A stretch of 43,904 nucleotides of DNA from Thermoplasmata archaeon (GTDB lineage Archaea; Thermoplasmatota; Thermoplasmata; Lutacidiplasmatales; UBA184), in assembly GCA_022749935.1 (NCBI GenBank), contig JAKIWQ010000010.1, forward strand, positions 1 through 43,904, read 5' to 3'. The position numbers and the translations under genes are program-made. Below the pieces are notes generated by a model, which was given only the letters and a program-made list of their open reading frames with translations, had not been told where the DNA came from and did not search any database. Each line of letters begins with the position of its first letter. The stretch's first letter is position 1. Shown in pieces: positions 22,321 through 30,503 of this stretch.

Positions 22321-24930
22321 ATGTCCGGTGCGACACCACGAAGGACGGGCCACGGATCTCTCGCCGTCGCCGTGGCCCTACTCGCCGTTTCGGCCCCGTT
22401 GTTTGCCGCGGCTCACACCTCTGGGGAACCCGTCGGAGTGAAGGTGGGCGTCCAACGAACCGTGGGAACGATCTCGACGACCCCCGGTGCGCCCATGCTG
22501 AGCCCCCCTCCCATCGGGTCGGTCGTAGGCACCTTTGACCTCGTGAACAATACCCTCCTCCCGGGCGACGCAACGACCTTCAGCGGGGTGTACACCAACG
22601 GTCTCGCCGTCGACACGAGGGACGGAGAACTCTTCGTCTGCAACGGCGACTCTTCCAACCTGGCCGTGATCAACCTGACGACCCTCCACCTCGTGGCGTG
22701 GAGAAACGTCGGCTCTCAGCCGTGGTCGATAGCGTTCGACAGCAGCAACGGCGATGTGTACGTCGCGAACCGGGGCACCAACAATGTCACCGTGCTCGAC
22801 GGGTCGACCTTCGCCGAGATCGCTTCGGTTCCTGTGGGGCTGGACCCCCAGGACCTGACCTACGATCCGACGAACGGATACATCTACGTCGCCAACCAGG
22901 GTAGCTCGAACCTCTCGGTGATCAACGGAGCAACCAACCTTCCGATCGCCTCGATCTCGATGGCTTCGGGCGCGTACGGCGTTGCGTATGACAGCGCGAA
23001 CGGGTACCTCTACGCTGCGAACGACAACTATGACTACGTAACGGTGATCGACGCTGCGTCCGCTACCGTGGTGACCACGGTTCCCGTCGGGATTGCTCCC
23101 ACCGACATTGCCTACGACAGTGCCAACGCGTACGTCTACGTCGCGAACGAAGGCTCGAACAGCGTCACTCCGATCGAGACCGCGACCAACACGGTGGCGA
23201 CCGGGATTCCGGTGGGGAGTGAGCCGTGGCGGCTCGCGTACGACGCGGCGAACGGCTACGTCTACGTGACCAACTTCGGGTCCCACAACGTCACCATCAT
23301 CAACCCGACGTTGAACGCGGCGATCGGGTCCATCGGCGTCGGTACCTACCCGTTCGGCATCGTTGACGATGCGGCCAACGGGCTCCTCTACGTCGCCGAG
23401 GAGGGTTCGTTGAACGTCACCGTCGTAAACCCTGCGCTCGAAACATCCGTCGGGTCGGTCGTGGTGGGAGCCACCCCCGAGGGAGTCGCGATCGATTCCG
23501 TGACAGGCCAGGTGTTCGTTTCCAACTCTGCCTCGCAAAACATCACGGTCCTCAACGGTACCTCCAACTCTGCAACGAAGTTCATTCCCTCCGTGAACGG
23601 CGCCGGGGACGTCGCGTACGACAGTGGGAACGGGGACTTCTACGTCACGAACCACAACAACAACTCGTTGACGGTGATCGATGGAACGTCGGACGCGGTG
23701 GTGAAATCGATCGCCGTGGGTGCGGGGCCGTACCGGATCGCGGTCGATAGCCGGAACGGATTCGTCTACGTGGCGGACCGCGCCTCAACCAATGTGACCG
23801 TGGTCGACGGGGCCACGAACACGGTGGTGGCGACGGTCGATCTTGGGCCCTACGATTATCCGTCCGACCTCTCGTTCGATGCGGCGAACGGGTACGTCTA
23901 CGTGGCCGACACGATTGGGACCAATGTCAGTGTGATCGACGGGGCCAACAATTCGGTCCTTGGCACGCTGACCTCGGGACTCGACCCCTACGGGATTGCC
24001 GCGGACGCGGCCGCGGGGACCGTCTACGTGGCCGATACGGGGGCCAGCAACGTGACCGTCCTCAACACGTCTACGGGCCTGGCCGTGGCCACCCTCCCTG
24101 TCGGAATCGAACCGGAAGGGGTGTCCATCGACACTACCAATGGCTACGCGTATGTGGCCAACACCGCTTCGGGAAACGTATCCGTCATCGACGGGGCCAC
24201 GCACACCCTCCTCGGATCACTCGGGGTCGGAACCTATCCCACCACGGTTCGATTCGACGCGGGGAACGGAGAGGTCTACGTCGAGAACCGAGGATCGGGT
24301 TCAGTCTCCATCATCGGTCCGGTGGGGGTCCTGACGTCTCTCGCGGTCGCTCCTCCGGCCCCTACGGTCGCAGTCGGGGCCCAGGTCGTCCTCTCGGCCA
24401 CGTTGACCTGCTCTCCTGCCCCGTGCCCGACCTCCGGGGCTTTCGTCAACTGGTCCCTCAACAACTCGAAAGCTACCCTTAGCCCCCCGACCGGACCCCT
24501 CACCGTCCTGACGGCGGGAACGGTCGGTGGTACCGTCGAGGCGACCGCGACGGCGAGTCTTGGAGGCGTGTCGATTCAACGCGCGATCGCTATCACCATC
24601 CTCGGTGAGGCACTCCAATCGGTGAGCGTGAGTCCCGCGACGCCGACCCTCGCCCCCGGAACCAGCCTGGCCCTTACCGCGTCGGCAGTGTGTACGCCCA
24701 ACGTCTGCCCTTCCTCTGGCATCACTTTCAACTGGACCCTGAACAATTCCGCGGCCACGCTCAGCTCGAAGACCGGTCCCTCAGTCACCCTGACCGCCGG
24801 CTCCGTGGCCGGAGAGGTGACGGTAACCGCTGCAGCGAGCTACCAAGGGGGGCTAGTGAAAGGTTCCGTCCCGGTACTCATTTCCTCCCCTTCTGCCGTA
24901 AGAAATTCGAATTCCTCCTACCCCGGGTAG
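22321..24930 (+). CDS. Secreted 14-repeat YVTN beta-propeller protein with two Ig-like domains
   Basis: A cell-surface protein of 869 residues. The signal peptide is SLAVAVALLAVSAPLFAAAH near residues 18-37. Then come fourteen repeats of about 43 residues, each containing a variant of VYVANxGSNNVTVI plus a GxxPxGIAYDxANG turn, which would make two seven-bladed propellers. Two Ig-like (BIG-type) domains follow, each with paired cysteines (CSPAPCPTSG and CTPNVCPSSG) and the shared pattern NWSLNNSKATLS/NWTLNNSAATLS. The frame stops at TAG 24928-24930, exactly before sequence that encodes a membrane anchor in the same frame. As read, the protein is released rather than anchored. Such propellers are common archaeal surface proteins; the ligand is unknown. 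Confidence 0.9.
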   Translation: MSGATPRRTGHGSLAVAVALLAVSAPLFAAAHTSGEPVGVKVGVQRTVGTISTTPGAPMLSPPPIGSVVGTFDLVNNTLLPGDATTFSGVYTNGLAVDTRDGELFVCNGDSSNLAVINLTTLHLVAWRNVGSQPWSIAFDSSNGDVYVANRGTNNVTVLDGSTFAEIASVPVGLDPQDLTYDPTNGYIYVANQGSSNLSVINGATNLPIASISMASGAYGVAYDSANGYLYAANDNYDYVTVIDAASATVVTTVPVGIAPTDIAYDSANAYVYVANEGSNSVTPIETATNTVATGIPVGSEPWRLAYDAANGYVYVTNFGSHNVTIINPTLNAAIGSIGVGTYPFGIVDDAANGLLYVAEEGSLNVTVVNPALETSVGSVVVGATPEGVAIDSVTGQVFVSNSASQNITVLNGTSNSATKFIPSVNGAGDVAYDSGNGDFYVTNHNNNSLTVIDGTSDAVVKSIAVGAGPYRIAVDSRNGFVYVADRASTNVTVVDGATNTVVATVDLGPYDYPSDLSFDAANGYVYVADTIGTNVSVIDGANNSVLGTLTSGLDPYGIAADAAAGTVYVADTGASNVTVLNTSTGLAVATLPVGIEPEGVSIDTTNGYAYVANTASGNVSVIDGATHTLLGSLGVGTYPTTVRFDAGNGEVYVENRGSGSVSIIGPVGVLTSLAVAPPAPTVAVGAQVVLSATLTCSPAPCPTSGAFVNWSLNNSKATLSPPTGPLTVLTAGTVGGTVEATATASLGGVSIQRAIAITILGEALQSVSVSPATPTLAPGTSLALTASAVCTPNVCPSSGITFNWTLNNSAATLSSKTGPSVTLTAGSVAGEVTVTAAASYQGGLVKGSVPVLISSPSAVRNSNSSYPG

Positions 24931-25080
24931 CTCCTGTGGGTTTTCGTAGGGATCTCCGTGCTGGCCGTTGTCGTGGCAGCTGTGGTCGTGCTCGCCCGTC
25001 GGCGTCGTCTCCCGCCGGGAGAGGTTGGTCCTCCGGCAGGCGCTTTCCCTGATGAGGGCCCGCCGGTCCCTCCCCTGTAA
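24931..25080 (+). other. In-frame C-terminal membrane anchor beyond the TAG stop of the YVTN propeller
   Basis: Directly after the TAG, the same frame continues for 49 codons to a TAA at 25078-25080. It encodes LLWVFVGISVLAVVVAAVVV, then LARRRR and a Pro/Gly-rich tail: a textbook transmembrane helix with a positive stop-transfer signal and cytoplasmic tail. This is the expected end of an anchored surface protein. The TAG would be a Trp codon (TGG) with one base change, so a recent nonsense mutation, a sequencing error or stop readthrough could explain it. Confidence 0.75.
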
Positions 25081-25124
25081 CAGTCAGGGAATCCTCGTCC
25101 CACATTTCTCTCGGGTGATCCTAA

Positions 25125-25155
25125 CCCCCGCGGGATCGTGGGAACCCCGCGGGGG
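25125..25155. terminator. Hairpin after the YVTN propeller gene
   Basis: CCCCCGCGGG (25125-25134) and CCCGCGGGGG (25146-25155) are perfectly complementary 10-base arms around an 11-base loop. It lies between the end of the propeller/anchor frame and the next gene's promoter. It may act as a terminator or mRNA 3' end structure; no U-run follows. Confidence 0.4.
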
Positions 25156-25270
25156 CGCGGGTGGGACAGATCGAGACGGGCGGGTGGCCCGTCCTCCGGG
25201 GCACACCGCCGAGAGCTGCGGATGGTTTTCCGGTCTCGGCCGGGGCGCGGTTCCGAGATTCAGGGTAGGC

Positions 25271-25278
25271 TCATAAGA
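25271..25278 (+). promoter_or_regulatory. Probable TATA box of the first PQQ-propeller gene
   Basis: TCATAAGA is centred about 25 nt upstream of the ATG at 25300, in GC-rich sequence. The spacing suits a leaderless transcript and supports choosing this ATG over the open frame that extends further upstream. Confidence 0.45.
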
Positions 25279-25299
25279 AGGCCTTCAGCTGGCCGCCCG

Positions 25300-28200
25300 A
25301 TGTCCACCCATCCCTCAGGGGCTCGGAATCCGGAAAGGCCCCTCGCGGGGGCGGCGGCGTCCGTCGCCCTCGTGGTCGTTCTGTTCATTTCGTCCGGAGC
25401 TTTCGATCTCGGGACGGGGTCCCACCGTCCGGCACTCGGTTCGAATCCGGGGACCGGATTCCCTCCGCCGTCCGGCCTCGCGCCCCTTGCGATCCCGAAG
25501 AACAACCACTACGATTGGCCGGAGTTCCATCACAACCCGGCGCTGAACGGGTACGCCAGCAACAGCCCTCTCTCCTCGGCGAACGCTTCGGCGCTCGGAG
25601 TAGCTTGGGCGACGAACCTGTATGGTGCGGCCCTCGACTCGCCCGCTGTCGCCTACGACCCCCTCCTGGGGGAGACCCTCGTGTACGTCGGAACCGACAC
25701 CGGGGATTTCGTCGCGGTCAATCTAGCCAATGGCGCCATCGTGTGGGGGGTCTGGCTCGGCTCACCGATCCGGTCCTCTCCTCTCGTCGTCAACGGGTCC
25801 GTGTTTGTCGTGCCGTTCTCCAACGGGAAGATAGTGAGGCTCAACGCCACGACGGGCGCGACCCTCTGCTCGACAGCCCTACCCGGAACGAGCGAAGCGA
25901 CCCCCACCTACGGTACTCCCCCCGGGGGTGTCCCCACGGTATTCCTCGGGACCGAGGCGCCCAGTCCTCAGAACGGAGCGTTCGTCGCCATCAACGCCGG
26001 GAACTGCAGTATCGAGTGGGAGTTCTCCGGATACCACCAGCCGGCCGGTAGCTGGGATCCCGCCTCGTATGTCGTGAACGCCAGCGGAGGTCCGATGGTC
26101 CTCTTCGGTACGGACGACCCCGACTCGTCCGTCTATGCCCTGAATGCTCTCACCGGGCATCTCCTCTGGCGGTTCCAATGCTACAATCCGCCGGGGAAGG
26201 ATTTCGACGTGGGGGCCGGCCCGTCGGTGGCCCTTCCCGGTAGCAATGGCTTCTCTCAGGGGGTGGTGTACGTCACGAACGGCGCCGACATCGCGTATGC
26301 GCTCCACCTCAACAACGGCACCCTCCTCTGGGAGACGAACTTCTTCACTCTCTCCGGGCTCGCGGGAACCGTCGAGCCCCGGGCCCGGTCCACCCCGGCC
26401 CTCGACGGGAAGGATGTGATCTTCGGCTTCAACCTGGGCTTGATCGACCTGAACGCCCGTACCGGAAAGCTCCTCTGGATCTACGACGACGTTTCGAGAA
26501 CGGAGTCGATCGCGGCACCGGCCATTGCCGGGCCGACGCACCACGCCATCGTAGTCACGGGAGACGTGGGCGGCTCCCTCGACGTACTCTCCCGGACCGG
26601 GGGGACCCTTCTCTATTCGTATCCGACCGGCGGATGGATCGCCGCATCCCCCGCGATCTCCGGCGGAAACATCGTGGTGGCTTCCTCCGACGGATTCCTC
26701 CTTGATTTTGCCCTGGGCGGCGGAGACGATGCGTTGCTCCCGACGACCTCGATCACCTCCCCGCTCGCGGAGGCCACACTCCCGAACTCCAACGGAAGCG
26801 TGAGCGTGTCTGGCACCGCGATGGACGCGGTAGGGGTCGCCGCGGTGGAGGTGGCCATCCAGTCGGGAGATGCGAGCGGACCCTGGTGGGACGGGGCGAC
26901 CCAGACCTGGTCACCGGGGCCGATCAACAACCGCGCGACCCTAGTGTCCCCCGGGGCGGGGTCGACCGCCTGGAGTTTCCCCTTCCCGGTCCCGGCGGCC
27001 GGCGGGACGTACGAAGTGATCTCGAACGCTCAGTCCATCGGCGGGCAGACCGACCCGAACGGGGCCTCGGTCGACTTCGTGGTCAACTACAGCACCTCGG
27101 GCCCGTACCTCCGAGCCTCTTCGGCGTACGTGGCTCCCGGGGGCGCCCTGACGATCAGCGGCGGGGGGTTCGGTCCCTCCGCCCAGGTAACGATCGGACT
27201 CTACGGAAAATCGCTCGCGAAGATGACTTCCGCGTCCGACGGCTCGCTCCCGCCGACGTCGGTCGTGATCCCGAAGGGATCGACCTTTGGCCCGACGTCC
27301 CTGACGGCCATGGCCAAAGGTTCCGGCCGGTCGAGCAGCACCTCCATCACGATCGCCAACAGTTGGGCTCAGCTCAGTAACGGTCCCGGCCACACGGGGT
27401 TCGAGCCGAACGACCCCTCGCTCCACCAGGTCATTTTTCCCGGGAACGACTACTGGCTGAAAGTCGCGTGGCGGTTCAGCGCACCGACGTCGCTGACCTC
27501 CTCCCCCGCGGTCGTCGACGGGAGGGCGTACGTCGGGGATTCGGTCGGAAATCTCTATGCGATCGATCTCCTCAACGGGGGCCTCCTGTGGAATTCCACC
27601 CTCCCCACCGGCGCCGCCATCGACGGGAGTCCGGCGGTGGACCCGGCCCTCGGTCAGGTTTTCGTCGGAGCGAACGACGGCACGCTGTACTCCTATGACC
27701 TGTCGAATGGGACCCCCGCGTGGTCCGTTTCTCTGGGCGGAATCGTCTCGGCCCCCGTGATCTCCAACGGAGAGCTCTACGTCACGACCACCGCCGGGGG
27801 GCTGGACGATCTCGCGGAATCTTCGGGCGCGGTGCTCTGGTCGATGACCCTAGGCAGCGCTGCGACGGCCGCGCCCACGCTGAACGATTCGAGTCACCTC
27901 TTGGTCGTGGGCGAAGCGGATGGCCAAGTGCTCGGGTTGAACTCCACGACGGGCGCGACCCGCTGGAATTTCGGGACCGGTGGTGCGGTGACCGCCGCAC
28001 CTCTCGTGACCCGAGGCAAGGTGTACGTCAGTTCGAGCGATGACTCGCTCTACGCGCTCAACCAGTCCACCGGCGGGCTCCGCTGGTCGTTCCGCACTGG
28101 GGGGGCGATACAGGACACCGCGACGGTCGACAACTGGGGCCTGCTGTACGTGGGGTCGGATGACGGGTACCTGTACGTCCTGGACGCATCGGGCGGCCGG

Positions 28201-28449
28201 GAGAAGTTCAACTTTTCCGTGGGGTCGCCGATCGTGGGAGAGTCGAGCACCGAGGGGGTCACCGTGTTCGAGGACGCGGCCGGGACCATCGGGGCCCAGA
28301 AGACGTTCGTCGAGGGAAACGCGAGTTGGAGATTCCCGACCGGAGGCCCCCTCTGGACAATCCCCGTAATCGTCGACTCCGCCGTGTTCGTGGCCGCCGG
28401 CGACGGGACCCTGTACGCCTTCACCACGCTAGGTCAGGGGCCGGTGTGA
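25300..28449 (+). CDS. Exported double PQQ-like beta-propeller protein, copy 1
   Basis: A 1049-residue surface protein. The N-terminal hydrophobic helix PLAGAAASVALVVVLFISSG (about 14-33) is a signal or anchor. A first PQQ/BamB-like propeller spans roughly 70-478 (LVYVGTDTGDFVAVNLANG, LVWG/LLWR-type strands). An Ig-like region with TSITSPLAEATLPNSNGSVS covers about 480-595, and an IPT/TIG-like domain (VAPGGALTISGGGFGPSAQV) covers about 600-690. A second propeller runs to the end (AYVGDSVGNLYAIDLLNGG, LYVGSDDGYLYVLDASGG). The frame is open upstream, but the ATG at 25300 fits the signal peptide and TATA box. It is clearly homologous to the protein at 38847-41999. No PQQ-dependent active site is evident, so a binding or scaffold role is more likely than an enzyme. 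Confidence 0.9.
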   Translation: MSTHPSGARNPERPLAGAAASVALVVVLFISSGAFDLGTGSHRPALGSNPGTGFPPPSGLAPLAIPKNNHYDWPEFHHNPALNGYASNSPLSSANASALGVAWATNLYGAALDSPAVAYDPLLGETLVYVGTDTGDFVAVNLANGAIVWGVWLGSPIRSSPLVVNGSVFVVPFSNGKIVRLNATTGATLCSTALPGTSEATPTYGTPPGGVPTVFLGTEAPSPQNGAFVAINAGNCSIEWEFSGYHQPAGSWDPASYVVNASGGPMVLFGTDDPDSSVYALNALTGHLLWRFQCYNPPGKDFDVGAGPSVALPGSNGFSQGVVYVTNGADIAYALHLNNGTLLWETNFFTLSGLAGTVEPRARSTPALDGKDVIFGFNLGLIDLNARTGKLLWIYDDVSRTESIAAPAIAGPTHHAIVVTGDVGGSLDVLSRTGGTLLYSYPTGGWIAASPAISGGNIVVASSDGFLLDFALGGGDDALLPTTSITSPLAEATLPNSNGSVSVSGTAMDAVGVAAVEVAIQSGDASGPWWDGATQTWSPGPINNRATLVSPGAGSTAWSFPFPVPAAGGTYEVISNAQSIGGQTDPNGASVDFVVNYSTSGPYLRASSAYVAPGGALTISGGGFGPSAQVTIGLYGKSLAKMTSASDGSLPPTSVVIPKGSTFGPTSLTAMAKGSGRSSSTSITIANSWAQLSNGPGHTGFEPNDPSLHQVIFPGNDYWLKVAWRFSAPTSLTSSPAVVDGRAYVGDSVGNLYAIDLLNGGLLWNSTLPTGAAIDGSPAVDPALGQVFVGANDGTLYSYDLSNGTPAWSVSLGGIVSAPVISNGELYVTTTAGGLDDLAESSGAVLWSMTLGSAATAAPTLNDSSHLLVVGEADGQVLGLNSTTGATRWNFGTGGAVTAAPLVTRGKVYVSSSDDSLYALNQSTGGLRWSFRTGGAIQDTATVDNWGLLYVGSDDGYLYVLDASGGREKFNFSVGSPIVGESSTEGVTVFEDAAGTIGAQKTFVEGNASWRFPTGGPLWTIPVIVDSAVFVAAGDGTLYAFTTLGQGPV

Positions 28450-28498
28450 CCGAGGGTCACGGGATCCCTGCGTCCGTCGCACTCACTCCATTCCTCGC

Positions 28499-28533
28499 CC
28501 TCCCTAGGGGGCGCCCTCGTGGCGATAGGGAGG
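28499..28533. terminator. Hairpin after PQQ-propeller copy 1
   Basis: CCTCCCTA (28499-28506) pairs with TAGGGAGG (28526-28533) around a GC-rich 19-base loop, about 50 bases after the stop codon. It is a terminator or 3'-end structure candidate. The rest of 28450-28738 shows no gene; a TTAGAATA element at 28691-28698 may be the TATA box of the next gene. Confidence 0.35.
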
Positions 28534-28738
28534 CCACTCCCCCACCCTCCGAAGCCAAGGACGTCTTGGATCCCCGGCCCATTGAAGCACACAGTGGGCC
28601 GAGGCCCCATCCTTGACAGCGTTCGCCGTGCGCTGAGGCGGAAACCTACCCACCGCCGTGGGCCGGGTCGGGGGGCGGGTCCACCACGAATTAGAATAGA
28701 GTGAGCGCCCCTCCGGAATCGCGAGGTCCGAGCGCGAC

Positions 28739-29380
28739 ATGTCCAAGGAGTTCGCCCAGGGTCCGGACCAACGAACCCCCCCTTCGCCAGACGAGCTCTT
28801 CGCTCGGTTTCGCAAGCTCTACGACGCCTCGGCGGCCGACATGACCACTGAGCTCGGGCTCTTCTTTGAGCGGCATTACAAATTCGTCCAGTACGAACAG
28901 TTGCTCGACACGAACCGCCCGGAGTACCTCGACCAGGAGTGGAATCGGGTCTTCGCTGGGTTCATCGCCTCCCTCGCTCGGGAGTTCGGATTCGTCCCGG
29001 GGCGACAATGGACGGGCGTGCCCGGGATGATCTGGTTCTGGCCCTCCAGCCCGACCGAAGTCGGCGTGCTGTTTCAGGAGGTGAACGAGGCGAACGATTC
29101 GATCCTCACCCGGGAGGTCCCCCAGATGGTGCGGGACGGGGCCCCGGTCTCCGTCCTGATCATGTACCCGGATTATCCGCTGGCTCCGGGCACCTCAGAC
29201 GTCGCTCAGTCCACCGATCGCTGGCGGAAGAAGGTCGGGCACGCTCTGTCGGGCCTGGGACCTTCGGGCGACTTCCTCCTGATGACGATCAGCGCGGTCT
29301 CCTGGGAACTCCCCTCGACGTGGGCCGGATTCGTGTGGGACCCGACCGCAGCGGAGTTGAGGCCCGTCGGTTCCCCCTAG
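28739..29380 (+). CDS. Hypothetical protein, 213 aa
   Basis: No family is recognised. The protein is soluble, acidic and rich in aromatic residues. The first 75 residues are helical (ELFARFRKLYDASAADMTTE, LGLFFERHYKFVQYEQLLDT). The rest alternates strands and helices, with IWFWPSSPTEVGVLFQEVNE, VSVLIMYPDYPLAPGT, a charged segment and FLLMTISAVSWELPSTWAGF. The alternation with a helical N-terminus and hydrophobic strands could fit a restriction-endonuclease-like or other alpha/beta fold, but no catalytic motif is convincing. It stands alone between the propeller gene and the exported-protein cluster, with a possible TATA box 44 nt upstream. Confidence 0.7.
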   Translation: MSKEFAQGPDQRTPPSPDELFARFRKLYDASAADMTTELGLFFERHYKFVQYEQLLDTNRPEYLDQEWNRVFAGFIASLAREFGFVPGRQWTGVPGMIWFWPSSPTEVGVLFQEVNEANDSILTREVPQMVRDGAPVSVLIMYPDYPLAPGTSDVAQSTDRWRKKVGHALSGLGPSGDFLLMTISAVSWELPSTWAGFVWDPTAAELRPVGSP

Positions 29381-29674
29381 CCGGGGGAGCGGCCGGGGCG
29401 AGCCCCCGACGTTCGCACGGGCACCATCACGAAATCCCGGCAGGCGCCGCCGAAAGGGGCGGAGCAGCGGGGCCGGGCCCTCACATTCTGGCAAGGCCCG
29501 GATTCTTCCGGATCCGATCGTGAAAAGTCTCAGAGCGGGAAGGACGCGATTCGACCCGAAGGGCCGATTTTGGCCGACACGCGTGGCGTATAATCACTGA
29601 GGTGAACTTGTCCAATCACTTAAGTACCGCGATGAGACATCTCCGCTTGTCGGTCGCCGAGGAACATCGAGTCC

Positions 29675-30208
29675 ATGAACAACAAGAATCGGGTACGAGC
29701 GATCTATACCAGTACGGCGATTGTGGCAATTGCATTGGCCTCGGGGTTCGCCCTGGCGGCAGTGCTTACGAGTACTACCGTGAATCAGAGCGCCAACTAC
29801 TACCAAGGTGGGAACACCGGTGCGAACGGGTACGGCGCCGCCACCCTCGTCGTCGCCACGACCCCGGCGGCCACCTCGGTATGCACTTCCGGAACGCTCA
29901 CCGGAGCCTCGAACGCGGGCACCGTCACCATGATTGTTTCGTCGACCTCCGGTGGAACGGTATGCACCACGGGAGACTTTGCCGAGGAATACTCGTTCGC
30001 GTTCTCTGCGACGATCTCGTCGCAGACGAATTCGATCACGGTCACCTCCCAAGTGGGAGCGGGCGCCGTCCAGACCAACACCGAGGCGGTCCATCTCGGA
30101 ACGGGTGTCAGCGTGGCCTTCACCCAGACGGTTGACGTCTTCGTCGATTACGGTGCGGTTAACCCGCCGGCGACCGGCGTCGCGGTCTTGGACGTCGTCG
30201 TACAGTAG
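29675..30208 (+). CDS. Exported pilin-like/TasA-like surface protein A, 177 aa
   Basis: A short basic start (MNNKNRVR) is followed by one hydrophobic helix (about residues 9-31, STAIVAIALASGFALAAVL), then a Thr/Ser/Val/Gly-rich beta region. Cys70 and Cys97 lie in CTSGTLTG and TVCTTGDFAEEYS, probably forming a disulfide. The end FVDYGAVNPPATGVAVLDVV is shared with the protein at 31472-32008, in which both cysteines fall at exactly the same positions. Size and layout recall archaeal donor-strand pilins and TasA-type fibre proteins, but no prepilin-peptidase motif is clear, so this is only an analogy. AT-rich elements at 29588-29595 and 29619-29626 may be promoter parts. The 294 bases upstream hold no other gene. 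Confidence 0.72.
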   Translation: MNNKNRVRAIYTSTAIVAIALASGFALAAVLTSTTVNQSANYYQGGNTGANGYGAATLVVATTPAATSVCTSGTLTGASNAGTVTMIVSSTSGGTVCTTGDFAEEYSFAFSATISSQTNSITVTSQVGAGAVQTNTEAVHLGTGVSVAFTQTVDVFVDYGAVNPPATGVAVLDVVVQ

Positions 30209-30238
30209 GGAGTGGTTCGCCCCCTGGGGGCCGTCCGC

Positions 30239-30264
30239 CCTCCCGACCGCCACCGATCGGGAGG
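30239..30264. terminator. Hairpin after exported protein A
   Basis: CCTCCCGA (30239-30246) and TCGGGAGG (30257-30264) are perfect 8-base arms with a 10-base loop, 30 bases after the stop of the exported protein gene. They could end or attenuate the transcript so that the first gene is expressed more than the next two. Nothing else is identified in 30265-30503. Confidence 0.4.
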
Positions 30265-30503
30265 ATGAGCACGACGCAGGCTTCTGCCATCGCCGGAACA
30301 CGTCGGGGGGCGTCCGACAGGATTATTGGAGTCCGGCCCATGCCGGGCTCCCTCCTGATGATGACACGTTGGGCCAGCTTCGGATACGATGCTCCTCGGG
30401 AACCCCGCCGCCGGGTAGTACCCGGCACTAGGTCTCGCATCGGCACTCGCCCCCGGACTGACACGACGAAGGTGGACTCGGACGGCAAGACTCGGAGGGA
30501 GCG

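Noticed and set aside
24928-24930. TAG as a pyrrolysine codon
   Set aside because: TAG ends many ordinary genes in the window, no pyl genes are seen, and the context fits a mutated Trp codon before a membrane helix better.
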